A DNA stretch of 64,000 nt from assembly GCA_050260095.1 (NCBI GenBank), contig JBLNBQ010000061.1, forward strand, positions 13,615-77,614, written 5' to 3'. The notes below the pieces were generated by a model that was not told the origin of the DNA, ran no database searches, and saw nothing but the letters and a program-made list of their open reading frames with translations. Shown in pieces: positions 1 to 8,451 of this stretch. The stretch's first letter is position 1. Every line of letters begins with the position of its first letter. The stretch comes from JBLNBQ01 sp050260095. Lineage in GTDB: Bacteria > Bacillota > UBA5301 > DYFA01. A program made the position numbers and the translations under genes.

Positions 1-1923
1 GACCTCGATCGGGTGGGCGCCCAGGCTGCAGCCGCGGCGCAGGCGAGCCTAAAGGTTCCGGTGACCGACGTGACCCAGAGCGACAAGCAGGATGACTACA
101 GCTCCTTCCTGGGCGCGCTGGTCGAGATGCGCCGGTTCCTGCTCAGCTACGCTTCGGACATCACCATCAAGCTGGGCCCGGCGGCGTCCCTGCGGAAGGG
201 CGACGAGCTGGTGGCCGGCGCCGGCCTCACCCAAGGGGGGCGCATCGGTGACCAGGCCCTCCGCATCCTCGTCACCGGGGTCGACGGCGACGTCGCTCAC
301 GGGGTGGCGGTGCAGGGCGACACCACGCCTCCGGGTGGGGCGAAGGCCGCCAAGGCGGCGGCCGACGGCCGGGGCACGCTGATCCCGGCGGGCATGGCCT
401 ATCGCGCCCGGCCCAACAACCGGGTGGGCGCGCCGGTCGGCCCGGCGACCATCCACAACCAGCGCTATGCCCTGATGGCGACTGTCGACGAGAGCGTCAA
501 GCTCCTGAGCCAGCTCCAACTGCTGGCCAAGCACGCCGACACGACCGCCGCCCGGGTGCAACTGACGCTCGACTCGTTCCAGCAGACCATGAACCGCATG
601 ACCGAGGTGCAGTCGGCCCTCGATGGGGTGAAGCGGGGCCTCGCCGGGCCGCTGGACGGGCTCGGAAAGGTGCAGACGGACAGCCTGGTCGCGGTGTTGA
701 ACAAGACGGTGGGGGCCATCGACGACCTGCTCGACCGGATGAACGGGGTGACCGATGCCAAGGCGGCGATGGACCTGGCCGCCGGCGCCGCGCATCTCCC
801 GCCGGGGACGGATGCGGGGGGTGGCGCCGAGGCGGCGGCCGGGCTGGGCGCCCAGGGCGCCGGGCTGCCCGGACAGGCGGGGGCGTCGGCCGCCGAGTTG
901 CAGGCCCAGATGGCTGGCCTCTCCTCCACGGCGGCCCAGCAGACCGACGCCCTTTCCCAGATCATCGGGAACCTGAATCCGGTCAGCCTGCTGCTGCTCA
1001 AGTGGCGGGCCCAGGTGCAGACCACCGCCCTGCAGGTGCAGAACTTCGGCCTGCTCGCCAAGAACGCGGGCGCGGTCAACGAGTTCATCGACGGCCTGAG
1101 CGGCGCCACCGACACCACCGTGGCGGAGATGCAGAAGGTGGACGTGACCGGCCTCAAGAGCAGCCTGCAGGAGATTTCGCAGCGGCTCGAAGCCATCGCC
1201 CGGATCGACGTGGGGTCCGTCACCAAACAGATGACCTACGTGAAGGACTCCCTGCCCAACGTGAAGGACGACCAGCTCGGCCGGTCGGTGCGACTCATCG
1301 ACCGCTACATCGGCGGCGAGGTGATCCCGGGCGAGCGGCTCCAGTTCCTGGTGCCGGGCAGCGTGCCGGCGCAGGCGGCCACGGCGGCGGTGAAGAAGGC
1401 GGTCGGCGACAACGCCTCCGTGTCGGTGCTGCCGTCGGGTTCGCTGAAGCCGGACCTCCAGGGTCTCCTCTTCCAGCTGCTCGGGAAGGTCCGGAGCACG
1501 GTGGCGGGTCTGATCGCCCTTGGCCTGGTCATGGCCACCCTGGTGCTCGACCACGCCGTGGTGATCGCGACGCTCTCCAGCGCCGCCCGGGGCCGGCGGT
1601 CCGCGATGGTGGCCGGCGTGGTTTATGGCGGGGTGGCCGGAGCCACACTACTTGGGAGCGTCTTCCTCCTCTCCGGGGCGGGCTTCCCGCTCCTGGGCTG
1701 GCCGGGCGTCTTCGCCCTCGGCGCCGGCCTGGGAATGTTCGTCGCCGTCCTGGCCAGGCGGCTGGCCCCCGTCAACCTCGGCGAACTCGAAGCGGGCGAG
1801 GCGATGGGCCTGAGCTACGCCAGGATCCTCCGGGAGATCATCATCCCCGAAGGACGACCCGGGCTGCTCCTGCTCCTGAACCGCAGCAGCATGCTCTTTC
1901 CGAGGGAGGCGAGGCAGGCATGA
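1..1923 (+). CDS. Large coiled-coil membrane protein, permease-like C-terminus (5' partial)
   Basis: The frame is already open at base 1, so the gene is cut by the window edge; about 640 codons are visible. The first ~480 residues are hydrophilic, Ala/Leu-rich and heptad-like, suggesting an extracytoplasmic coiled coil. Three hydrophobic segments follow at about residues 498-525, 536-562 and 567-588. After them comes EAGEAMGLSYARILREIIIP, which resembles the EAA loop by which ABC permeases contact their ATPase. The stop overlaps the start of an ABC ATPase (ATGA), so the two probably form one transporter. The long coiled-coil domain recalls YhgE/Pip-type proteins, but I do not recognise the family. 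The substrate is unknown; the position before lpxC hints at an envelope lipid or other envelope role (inference). Confidence 0.6.
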   Translation, partial: DLDRVGAQAAAAAQASLKVPVTDVTQSDKQDDYSSFLGALVEMRRFLLSYASDITIKLGPAASLRKGDELVAGAGLTQGGRIGDQALRILVTGVDGDVAHGVAVQGDTTPPGGAKAAKAAADGRGTLIPAGMAYRARPNNRVGAPVGPATIHNQRYALMATVDESVKLLSQLQLLAKHADTTAARVQLTLDSFQQTMNRMTEVQSALDGVKRGLAGPLDGLGKVQTDSLVAVLNKTVGAIDDLLDRMNGVTDAKAAMDLAAGAAHLPPGTDAGGGAEAAAGLGAQGAGLPGQAGASAAELQAQMAGLSSTAAQQTDALSQIIGNLNPVSLLLLKWRAQVQTTALQVQNFGLLAKNAGAVNEFIDGLSGATDTTVAEMQKVDVTGLKSSLQEISQRLEAIARIDVGSVTKQMTYVKDSLPNVKDDQLGRSVRLIDRYIGGEVIPGERLQFLVPGSVPAQAATAAVKKAVGDNASVSVLPSGSLKPDLQGLLFQLLGKVRSTVAGLIALGLVMATLVLDHAVVIATLSSAARGRRSAMVAGVVYGGVAGATLLGSVFLLSGAGFPLLGWPGVFALGAGLGMFVAVLARRLAPVNLGELEAGEAMGLSYARILREIIIPEGRPGLLLLLNRSSMLFPREARQA

Positions 1924-2816
1924 CGAGTCCGGCGACCGTCCGTCCCATCCTCGAGGTGCGCGGCCTGTGCAAGCGCTACGGTGAGACCCCGGTGCTGGCC
2001 GGGCTCGACCTAGCCGTGCCAGCCGGCCAGACGCTGGTCATCATGGGTCCGAGCGGGTGCGGGAAGTCGACCTTTGTGCGCTGCGTGAACCGCCTGCTGC
2101 AGCCCGATGCCGGCCAGGTGCTGGTGGAGGGCGTCGACCTCCTGGCGCTCGACCCGCCGGCCCTGCAGGCGGCGCGGCGGCGCATCGGGTTCGTCTTCCA
2201 GCATTCGAACCTGGTGCAGCGCCTGACCGCCTGGCAGAACGTCGCGCTGGGCCTGATCAGCGCCGGCGTGCCGCGGGAGGACGCCCATGAGCGCGCAGTG
2301 GCGGCGCTGGGCCGGGTGGGGCTGGCGGCGAAGGCCGACCGCCGTCCCGGCCAGCTCTCCGGCGGCGAGCAGCAGCGGGTGGGCATCGCCCGTGCTTTGG
2401 CCCTCTCGCCGGCCCTCATGCTCTGGGACGAACCGACCGCCGCCCTCGACCCGCTGCTGGTGCGGGAGGTGCTCGACGTCATGGAGGAACTCGTGCAGAG
2501 CCGCGACCGCACGATGGTCGTGGTCACCCACGAGGTCTCCTTCGCCCTGCGGGCGGCCGACCGGGTGGTGCTCATGGACCAGGGGCGCGTCGTCGAGGAT
2601 GGCGCGCCGGAGGAAGTTTTCGGCGCTCCGACCTCGCTGCTCGGACAGAGATACCGCCACCTCCTCGAGAGTCTGCCGGCCTTGCCCGGGGAGGGTAAGG
2701 CGAGGGCTGGAAAAGGATTCCCTGGGACAGGGGCGAATAACCAACAATCGTCCCGCTCCAAGGACATGTCCTCGGCGGCCCGGCGGCCGCAAGGGGGTCA
2801 TTGCGTTGGCAGTTGA
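1920..2816 (+). CDS. ABC transporter ATP-binding protein, polar amino acid (GlnQ) type
   Basis: A 298-residue ATPase with Walker A GPSGCGKS, signature LSGGEQQRVGIARAL, Walker B LMLWDEPTAALD and an H-loop in VVVTHEVSFA. The pattern is closest to GlnQ/HisP ATPases. Walker B carries Trp-Asp-Glu instead of the usual Leu/Phe-Asp-Glu. The ATG overlaps the stop of the preceding membrane protein, so its partner is that unusual permease rather than a normal amino acid permease. No periplasmic binding protein is nearby. The last ~45 residues (Gly/Ser/Arg-rich) run past the conserved domain and overlap the lpxC start by 11 bases. Confidence 0.85.
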   Translation: MTSPATVRPILEVRGLCKRYGETPVLAGLDLAVPAGQTLVIMGPSGCGKSTFVRCVNRLLQPDAGQVLVEGVDLLALDPPALQAARRRIGFVFQHSNLVQRLTAWQNVALGLISAGVPREDAHERAVAALGRVGLAAKADRRPGQLSGGEQQRVGIARALALSPALMLWDEPTAALDPLLVREVLDVMEELVQSRDRTMVVVTHEVSFALRAADRVVLMDQGRVVEDGAPEEVFGAPTSLLGQRYRHLLESLPALPGEGKARAGKGFPGTGANNQQSSRSKDMSSAARRPQGGHCVGS

Positions 2817-3660
2817 ACAGGTGACTGATCAAGCGACCCTGGCCCGGCCCGTGGCGCTCGAGGGGATCGGCCTGCACTCCGGCAAGCCGGTCCGCCTCAC
2901 GCTGGAGCCGGCGCCGCCCGGAACGGGCTTCCGGTTCGTGCGAGCCGACCTGCCTGGCGAACCGGTGATCCAGGCTTCGCCCGAGGCGGTCTGCCGGACG
3001 AACTTCTGCACGACCCTGGGCGACGGGCACGGCGCGGAGGTGTCGACCACCGAACATCTGCTGGCCGCGCTGCGGGGGCTGGGCGTCGCCAACGCCATCC
3101 TGCGGCTCACCGGCCCTGAGGTGCCGCTGGGCGACGGCAGCGCGGCTGTCTTCGCCCGGTTGGTGGCCGAGGCGGGGGTCAAGGGGCAGGGCGAACCGCT
3201 GCCGGTCCTCACCCTGGACCGCCCGGTGGCGGTCAGGGCAGGGGACGCCGCCCTGGTGGCCGTGCCGGCGCGCCAGGCTCGCTTCTCCTACGTCTTCACC
3301 CATCCTCACCCGGTGGTCGGCGTGCAACTCGCCGAGTTCGTTCCGGGGGAGGATTCCTTTTGCGACGAGGTGGCGCCGGCGCGCACCATCGGTTTTTTGG
3401 CCGACATCGAACGGATGCGCGCCCAGGGCCTGGCGCTGGGCGGCAGCCTTGAATGCGCGGTGGTCATCGGCGAGGAGGGCTACGCCGGCGAGGTGAGGTT
3501 CCCCAACGAGCCGGCCCGCCACAAGCTGCTTGACCTGGTCGGCGATCTGGCGCTCATCCCGCCGGTCATGGCGCATGTGATCGGCCTGCGGTCGGGGCAT
3601 GCGCTCAACTCCGCCCTCGCGACGGCGATCCTTGCGGCGGCGCGGTTGACCGTCGGATAA
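2806..3660 (+). CDS. lpxC: UDP-3-O-acyl-N-acetylglucosamine deacetylase LpxC
   Basis: LpxC is the zinc deacetylase that catalyses the committed step of lipid A synthesis in the cytoplasm. The 284-residue protein shows the zinc ligands of the family: His84 in [10 protein letters not shown], and His239 and Asp243 in [10 protein letters not shown], plus the catalytic His265 in LRSGHALN. Numbering nearly matches the E. coli enzyme (79/238/242/265). It is a stand-alone LpxC, not an LpxC-FabZ fusion. The TTG start was chosen because AAGGGGG lies 8 bases upstream; the GTG at 2821 is an alternative. The start lies inside the end of the upstream ATPase gene, suggesting cotranscription. Confidence 0.96.
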   Translation: MAVEQVTDQATLARPVALEGIGLHSGKPVRLTLEPAPPGTGFRFVRADLPGEPVIQASPEAVCRTNFCTTLGDGHGAEVSTTEHLLAALRGLGVANAILRLTGPEVPLGDGSAAVFARLVAEAGVKGQGEPLPVLTLDRPVAVRAGDAALVAVPARQARFSYVFTHPHPVVGVQLAEFVPGEDSFCDEVAPARTIGFLADIERMRAQGLALGGSLECAVVIGEEGYAGEVRFPNEPARHKLLDLVGDLALIPPVMAHVIGLRSGHALNSALATAILAAARLTVG

Positions 3661-3697
3661 AGGCGTGGCGGGACGGTCCCGCCGGGAGGTACTGCCA

Positions 3698-4135
3698 TTG
3701 GACGTCAAAGAGATCATGGAGATCCTGCCGCACCGCTATCCCTTCCTCATGGTCGACCGCCTGCTCGAAGTGGAGCCCGGCAAGCGGGCCGTGGGGCTCA
3801 AGAACGTCACCATCAATGAACCGCACTTCACCGGCCACTACCCGGGACACCCGATCATGCCCGGCGTGCTCATCCTCGAAGCGATGGCCCAGGTCTGCGG
3901 CGCCCTTTGGCTCTCCCAGGAGGGCCTCGCCGGCCGCCTGCCGCTCTTCGCCGGCATCGACGGGGCGCGCTTCCGCCGTCCGGTGGTGCCGGGCGACCAA
4001 CTCATCATCGAGGTCGAGGTGGACCGGGCCAAAGCGGGGATCGTCAAGGCCAAGGCCCGGGCGAAGGTCGAGGGGCAACTGGCGGCCGAGGCGGAACTGA
4101 CGTTCGCCAGCACCCCAAATGAAGCGAAAAAGTGA
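3698..4135 (+). CDS. fabZ: 3-hydroxyacyl-ACP dehydratase FabZ
   Basis: FabZ dehydrates beta-hydroxyacyl-ACP and shares that substrate pool with lipid A acylation. At 145 residues it is normal length. The hot-dog fold active site is present: His47 in [11 protein letters not shown] and Glu61 in LEAMAQV, with the same 14-residue spacing as E. coli His54/Glu68. The TTG start follows GGGAGGT by 7 bases; the longer frame from GTG 3665 lacks a good ribosome site. It sits between lpxC and lpxA, the usual order in diderm genomes. Confidence 0.95.
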   Translation: MDVKEIMEILPHRYPFLMVDRLLEVEPGKRAVGLKNVTINEPHFTGHYPGHPIMPGVLILEAMAQVCGALWLSQEGLAGRLPLFAGIDGARFRRPVVPGDQLIIEVEVDRAKAGIVKAKARAKVEGQLAAEAELTFASTPNEAKK

Positions 4136-4285
4136 GATATCCAGCCAATCTTGGTTAGTTGTTTGGGTTGGTGAGAGCAGGAGTCCACTGGTAAACTGAT
4201 ACTGGCCAACAGCGCCGGTCGGATTTGGGCCCCTCCGGCGGATTACTGTGTGAGGGCATGAAACGACCTGGGGGAGGAATTCTAG

Positions 4286-5092
4286 TTGTATCCCGAAACC
4301 AAGGTGATCCCGATAGGCCGGAAGATCCACCCGACCGCGATTGTCCATCCGGGGGCCAAGCTCCACGCGACCGTGGAGGTCGGGCCGTACTCGGTCATCG
4401 GCGAGAACGTGGAGATCGGTGAGGGGACGGTCATCGGCCCGCATGTCGTGGTCGACGGGTGGACGAGCATCGGCCGGAACAACCGGATTTTCGCCGGGGC
4501 GCAGCTCGGCATCGAACCCCAGGACCTGAAGTTCCACGGGGAGAAGAGCTTCCTCGTCATCGGCGACAACAACCTCATCCGGGAGTACTCCACCATCACG
4601 CGAGGCACCGAGGGCGGCGGGGGCGAGACGAGGATCGGCAGCGACAACCTGATCATGACCTACGCCCACGTCGACCACGACGTTCAGATCGGCAGCCACT
4701 GCGTTATCGTCAACGGCGCGGCGCTTGGCGGGCACGTGGTCGTCGAGGATCACGTCACCATCGGCGGTCTGACCGGCGTCCACCAGTTCAGCAAGATCGG
4801 GCGGATGGCCATGATCGGCGCCTGCACGAAGGTGGTCAAGGATGTCCCGCCGTTCGTGACGGTGGACGGGCATCCGGCCCGGGTGGTCGGCATCAACGTG
4901 GTCGGCCTGCGGCGCAAGGGCGTGCCCCAGGACGTCCGGGAAGAGATTAAGCGGGCCTACAAGATCCTGTACCGGTCCGACCTCAACGTCAGCCAAGCCA
5001 TCGAGCAGATGGAGAACCAGCTGCAGGGGTCCCCGGAGATCGACCACTTCATCCGGTTCATTCGCAGCGCCGAGCGGGGCATCTGCCGGTAG
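4286..5092 (+). CDS. lpxA: Acyl-ACP--UDP-N-acetylglucosamine O-acyltransferase LpxA
   Basis: LpxA transfers a 3-hydroxyacyl chain to UDP-GlcNAc, the first lipid A reaction. The 268-residue protein has left-handed beta-helix hexapeptide repeats through about residue 190, the catalytic His131 in TYAHVDHDVQIG, the GGLTGVHQFSKIG turn and an alpha-helical C-terminal domain. The TTG start follows GGGGAGG by 8 bases. About 150 bases separate it from fabZ, AT-richer than their surroundings; no convincing promoter was seen there. An intrinsic terminator follows the gene. Confidence 0.95.
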   Translation: MYPETKVIPIGRKIHPTAIVHPGAKLHATVEVGPYSVIGENVEIGEGTVIGPHVVVDGWTSIGRNNRIFAGAQLGIEPQDLKFHGEKSFLVIGDNNLIREYSTITRGTEGGGGETRIGSDNLIMTYAHVDHDVQIGSHCVIVNGAALGGHVVVEDHVTIGGLTGVHQFSKIGRMAMIGACTKVVKDVPPFVTVDGHPARVVGINVVGLRRKGVPQDVREEIKRAYKILYRSDLNVSQAIEQMENQLQGSPEIDHFIRFIRSAERGICR

Positions 5093-5163
5093 CCGCCTCA
5101 GCCCGGAGCGCCGCCGGAAAGGAAAAACTTCTCTCCGTACAGAATAACGGAGGGGTTACAGCG

Positions 5164-5211
5164 GCCACCACGCCACGCGGCTCGACGCTGGCCTGGTGGC
5201 TGTTCTCTTTT
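5164..5211 (+). terminator. Intrinsic terminator after lpxA
   Basis: An 11-base stem with one mismatch (GCCACCACGCC at 5164-5174 with GGCCTGGTGGC at 5190-5200) encloses a 15-base loop and is followed by TGTTCTCTTTT. It separates lpxC-fabZ-lpxA from the lpxI-lpxB group. A smaller inverted repeat, CTCCGT/ACGGAG (5133-5138 and 5147-5152), lies just upstream and has no assigned role. Confidence 0.65.
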
Positions 5212-5255
5212 AGCTGGCGGGACGGCTTGCCCGCAAGACGGTGAGGGGGAAGACG

Positions 5256-6068
5256 GTGGCGAAGGGCGGGATCGCAATCTTGGCCGGCCGGGGGGTGCTG
5301 CCTCTCGAAGCGGCCCGGGAGGCGCGGCGGCGAGGGGAGGAGCCGGTGGTGGTGACCCTGGTGCCGGAGGTCGAGCCGGGGCTGGCGGCAGAGGCCGCCG
5401 TTTTGCACGCCGTTCCGGTGGCCCAATTCGGCCGCTTACTCTCGGTGCTGCGGGCGGAGGGGGTGACCCGGGCCGTGCTGGCCGGCAAGGTGACGAAAGA
5501 ACTACTCTACCAGGATTTCGCCCCCGACGCGCGCCTGCGGGCGCTCCTCGGCCGCGTGCCCGACCGCAACGACGACACGCTCCTGCTCGCCGTCGTGGAG
5601 GAGTTGGCCGGCGAGGGGGTCGAGGTGGTCCGCCAGGACGACTACTTGGGCAACCTGCTCGCCGGGGCGGGACAGATCGCCGGGCGGGCGCCGGATGCCC
5701 GGGAGATGGCGGACGTGCGCTACGGTTTCCGGCGGGCCAAGGAGATCGCCGGGCTCGACCTGGGCCAGACCGTCGTGGTGAAGAACCTGGCCGTCCTGGC
5801 GGTCGAGGCGGTCGAGGGGACCGACGCGTGCCTCAAGCGGGGCGGAGCGCTGGGCCGGGGCGGGGCGGTCGCGGTGAAGGTGGCCAAGCCCGCGCAGGAC
5901 CCGCGGTTCGACGTGCCGACCATCGGGCCCGACACGCTGGCCTCCATGCGGGACGCCGGCGTGGCCTGCCTGGCGGTCGAGGCGGGGGCGACCTTCGTCG
6001 CCGAACCTGACGAAGTGGAGCGTCTGGCCAGCGAGGCCGGACTGGCTGTGGTAGGGGTCGAGGGATGA
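5256..6068 (+). CDS. lpxI: UDP-2,3-diacylglucosamine pyrophosphatase LpxI
   Basis: LpxI hydrolyses UDP-2,3-diacylglucosamine to lipid X, replacing LpxH in lineages such as alphaproteobacteria and diderm Bacillota. The 270-residue protein matches the DUF1009/LpxI family: an N-terminal AILAGRGVLPLEA, a mid-protein DRNDDTLL segment and PRFDVPTIGPDT near the C-terminus. Asp219 in that last motif is the likely counterpart of the essential Asp225 of Caulobacter LpxI (by position only). The GTG start follows AGGGGGA by 5 bases; GTG 5241 is an alternative. The stop overlaps lpxB by four bases (ATGA). Confidence 0.9.
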   Translation: MAKGGIAILAGRGVLPLEAAREARRRGEEPVVVTLVPEVEPGLAAEAAVLHAVPVAQFGRLLSVLRAEGVTRAVLAGKVTKELLYQDFAPDARLRALLGRVPDRNDDTLLLAVVEELAGEGVEVVRQDDYLGNLLAGAGQIAGRAPDAREMADVRYGFRRAKEIAGLDLGQTVVVKNLAVLAVEAVEGTDACLKRGGALGRGGAVAVKVAKPAQDPRFDVPTIGPDTLASMRDAGVACLAVEAGATFVAEPDEVERLASEAGLAVVGVEG

Positions 6069-7201
6069 GGATAATGCTGCTCGCCGGGGAGGCTTCGGGA
6101 GACCTGCACGCGGCGGCCCTGGCTCGGGAGCTGAAGGCCCGGCGCCCGGAGGTGGAACTCTCCGGCATCGGGGGAGAACGGATGGCGGCGGCCGGGGTCA
6201 GCCTGCTCTTCGACCCCACCAAAGCCTCGGTGATCGGCTTCGGGGAGGCGTTGCGCCGGCTGCCCCGCTTCAAACGCTGGCAGAACGAGGTCAAGGCGTA
6301 CCTGCGGCGCGTCCGGCCCGACGCCTTGGTGCTGGTCGACTTCGGCGGCTTCAACGTGGGGGTCGCCGAGTACGCTCATCGGATCGGCGTTCCGGCGGTC
6401 TACTACATCCCCCCGGCGGCCTGGGCTTGGGGCAGGGGGCGCGCCCGGCGGCTCGCCAAGGCATGCACCCGGATCGCCTGCGTCCTGCCGATGGAGGTCG
6501 AGGTCTACGGCCAGGCCGGGGCGGAGGTGCGCTTCGTCGGCCATCCGCTGCTTGATGAGGTCCACCCCCGCGGCGACCGCGAGGGGGTGCGGGCCTCCCT
6601 CGGGGTGGTCCCGGGCGAGTTGCTGGTCGGTCTTTTGCCCGGCAGCCGGCGCCAGGAGATCGAGTCGCTCCTTCCCGACATGCTGGCTGCGGCGCGCCTG
6701 CTTGAGCAGCGCCGTCCGGGACTCAAGTGGGCGCTCGGCCTCGCGCCGACGGTGAACCGGGCGCGCCTGGAGGCGCTCGTGGCCGCCGCCGGGCTGCCGG
6801 TGAGGCTCGTGCCGGGGGCGCACGCCGTCATGGAGGCGGCTGACGTCCTCATGGTGGCTTCCGGGACCGCCACCCTGGAAGCGGCCCTCTTCGGCACTCC
6901 GATGGTGATGGTTTATCGCGTCAGCCCCCTCACCTACGCGCTCGCCCGGTGGCTCGTGAAGGTCAGGCATTATGCGCTGCCCAACCTGGTGGCCGGGGAG
7001 GAGATCATCCCCGAACTGGTGCAGGAGGAACTCACCCCGGAGCGGCTGGCTGGCGCGGTGGAATGGTTCCTGGCCGATCCGGCCGGACGGGCGCGAGTGA
7101 GCGAGCGCCTGCGGGCCGCGGTGGCCCGGCTCGGAGAGCCGGGGGGCGCCGGGCGAGCCGCGAAGATCATTCTGGAAGTTGCGGAAGGAACAGGCCGGTG
7201 A
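6065..7201 (+). CDS. lpxB: Lipid A disaccharide synthase LpxB
   Basis: LpxB (GT19) joins lipid X and UDP-diacylglucosamine into the lipid A disaccharide at the inner face of the membrane. The 378-residue protein carries the family hallmarks: LLAGEASGDLHAA at the N-terminus, IGFGEALRRLP, VDFGGFN, the YYIPPAAWAWG segment, VGHPLLDE, LLPGSRRQEI and ASGTATLEAALFGTPMV. It is the best canonical LpxB of the three LpxB-like proteins in this cluster. It overlaps lpxI by ATGA and the next gene by GTGA, so translation is probably coupled. Confidence 0.96.
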   Translation: MRIMLLAGEASGDLHAAALARELKARRPEVELSGIGGERMAAAGVSLLFDPTKASVIGFGEALRRLPRFKRWQNEVKAYLRRVRPDALVLVDFGGFNVGVAEYAHRIGVPAVYYIPPAAWAWGRGRARRLAKACTRIACVLPMEVEVYGQAGAEVRFVGHPLLDEVHPRGDREGVRASLGVVPGELLVGLLPGSRRQEIESLLPDMLAAARLLEQRRPGLKWALGLAPTVNRARLEALVAAAGLPVRLVPGAHAVMEAADVLMVASGTATLEAALFGTPMVMVYRVSPLTYALARWLVKVRHYALPNLVAGEEIIPELVQEELTPERLAGAVEWFLADPAGRARVSERLRAAVARLGEPGGAGRAAKIILEVAEGTGR

Positions 7202-8451
7202 ACACGCTCGACATGGTGCTGACCGCCAACAGTCCGGGAGAGGTGGCCGGCTGGGTGAAACCGGCCGCGCCCGCCCTCAAAGAGGCCCTGCCCGGCGCCC
7301 GGGTGACGGTCTTCGTCCCGCCGTGCACGTTCGCCAGCGGGTGCGAACTGGAGGTCGTCCGGGGGCTGGCAGGCGTCGACGCCGCCTTCGGCCCGGCCGA
7401 TTTCCTCCGCTACGCCCTGCTCGGAATCGCGCCGGCCGGCTTTCGCCCGGGACGGCGAGGGGCGGTCCTCTTCCTCGGGGGCGACCTCGCCAACGCGGTG
7501 CTCCTGCGCAAGCGCCTGGGTTACCCGGCCGTGGCTTACACGGAAGGCTTCGTCAACTGGAGCGATTCCTTCGCGCGCTTCGCGGTGCCTTATGCCGCCA
7601 CGCGGGCCAAGGTTTTGGCCAAGGGGGTGCCCGAGGGGAAGGCGGTGGTCGTGGGCAACCTGATGCTCGACGCCGTCGTTCCCGTCCGGTCGCCGCAGGA
7701 GGTGCGGGAGTCTTTGGACGCCGCTTCCGCCTCCGCCGAACTGGTCCTGCTCCTGCCGGGGAGCCGGCCGGCCGAGGTGGCGCTGGCTACCCCGCTCTTG
7801 GTGCGGGCAGCTGAGCTTCTGCACGCGGCGCGGCCGCAGGCCCGGTTCGTGCTGAGCCTCTCCCCGTTCGCCCGCCCGGCCCAACTGGCGGAGGCCCTGA
7901 GCGGCCGGTACGCGGCGGAGTGGGGCGCCCGGGGCAGCATGGCCCCCGACGGCGCCCTGATGGCGGGCGACTGCCGCATTCCGGTGCGCCAGGGGGAGCA
8001 GTACGACCTGATGGCCGCCGCCGACCTGGCCCTGACCATCCCCGGGACCAACACGGCGGAACTGGCTTTTCTGGGCGTCCCGATGGTGGTCGCCCTGCCG
8101 CTCAACCACCCGGAGCTGATCCCGGTCGAGGGGCTGGCCGGGCTCATCGGGAACCTGCCGCAGGTGGGGAAGGCGTTGAAGCGCCGGCTCATCCCCCGCC
8201 TCGCCCAGCGCATCCCGTTCGCCGCCTGGCCGAACCAGCTGGCCGGCGCATACCTCGTGCCGGAGCTGCGCGGGCAGTTGAGCGCCGCGCAGGTGGCCGA
8301 GGAGAGCGAACGCCTGCTGTCCGATCCGGGCCGGCGGGCCGCCATGGCCTGCGAGCTGCGGCGGGTCATGGGGGAGCCGGGGGCGGCCGGGCGCCTGGCT
8401 CGCCTGGTGGCCGAGGTGGTCGCCGAGACGTACGGGGGAGGTGAAGCCTGA
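7198..8451 (+). CDS. LpxB-like glycosyltransferase, second copy
   Basis: A 417-residue protein starting at a GTG that overlaps the lpxB stop. It keeps the outline of lipid A disaccharide synthase (TANSPGEVAGWVKPA, LLLLPGSRPAEV, IPGTNTAELAFLGVPMVVAL) but is clearly divergent: the EASGD and YYIxPxxWAW signatures are absent and SPGEVAGWV takes their place. It belongs to the broad 'lipid-A-disaccharide synthase related' set. Acceptor and donor are unknown. Position within the lipid A operon suggests a second glycosylation of lipid A or another glycolipid (inference). Confidence 0.8.
   Translation: MNTLDMVLTANSPGEVAGWVKPAAPALKEALPGARVTVFVPPCTFASGCELEVVRGLAGVDAAFGPADFLRYALLGIAPAGFRPGRRGAVLFLGGDLANAVLLRKRLGYPAVAYTEGFVNWSDSFARFAVPYAATRAKVLAKGVPEGKAVVVGNLMLDAVVPVRSPQEVRESLDAASASAELVLLLPGSRPAEVALATPLLVRAAELLHAARPQARFVLSLSPFARPAQLAEALSGRYAAEWGARGSMAPDGALMAGDCRIPVRQGEQYDLMAAADLALTIPGTNTAELAFLGVPMVVALPLNHPELIPVEGLAGLIGNLPQVGKALKRRLIPRLAQRIPFAAWPNQLAGAYLVPELRGQLSAAQVAEESERLLSDPGRRAAMACELRRVMGEPGAAGRLARLVAEVVAETYGGGEA

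Noticed and set aside
49..1554. Long minus-strand open frame (501 codons) opposite the first gene
   Set aside because: Composition is Arg/His/Gly-rich antisense translation of a GC-rich coding strand, with no domain pattern or ribosome site.
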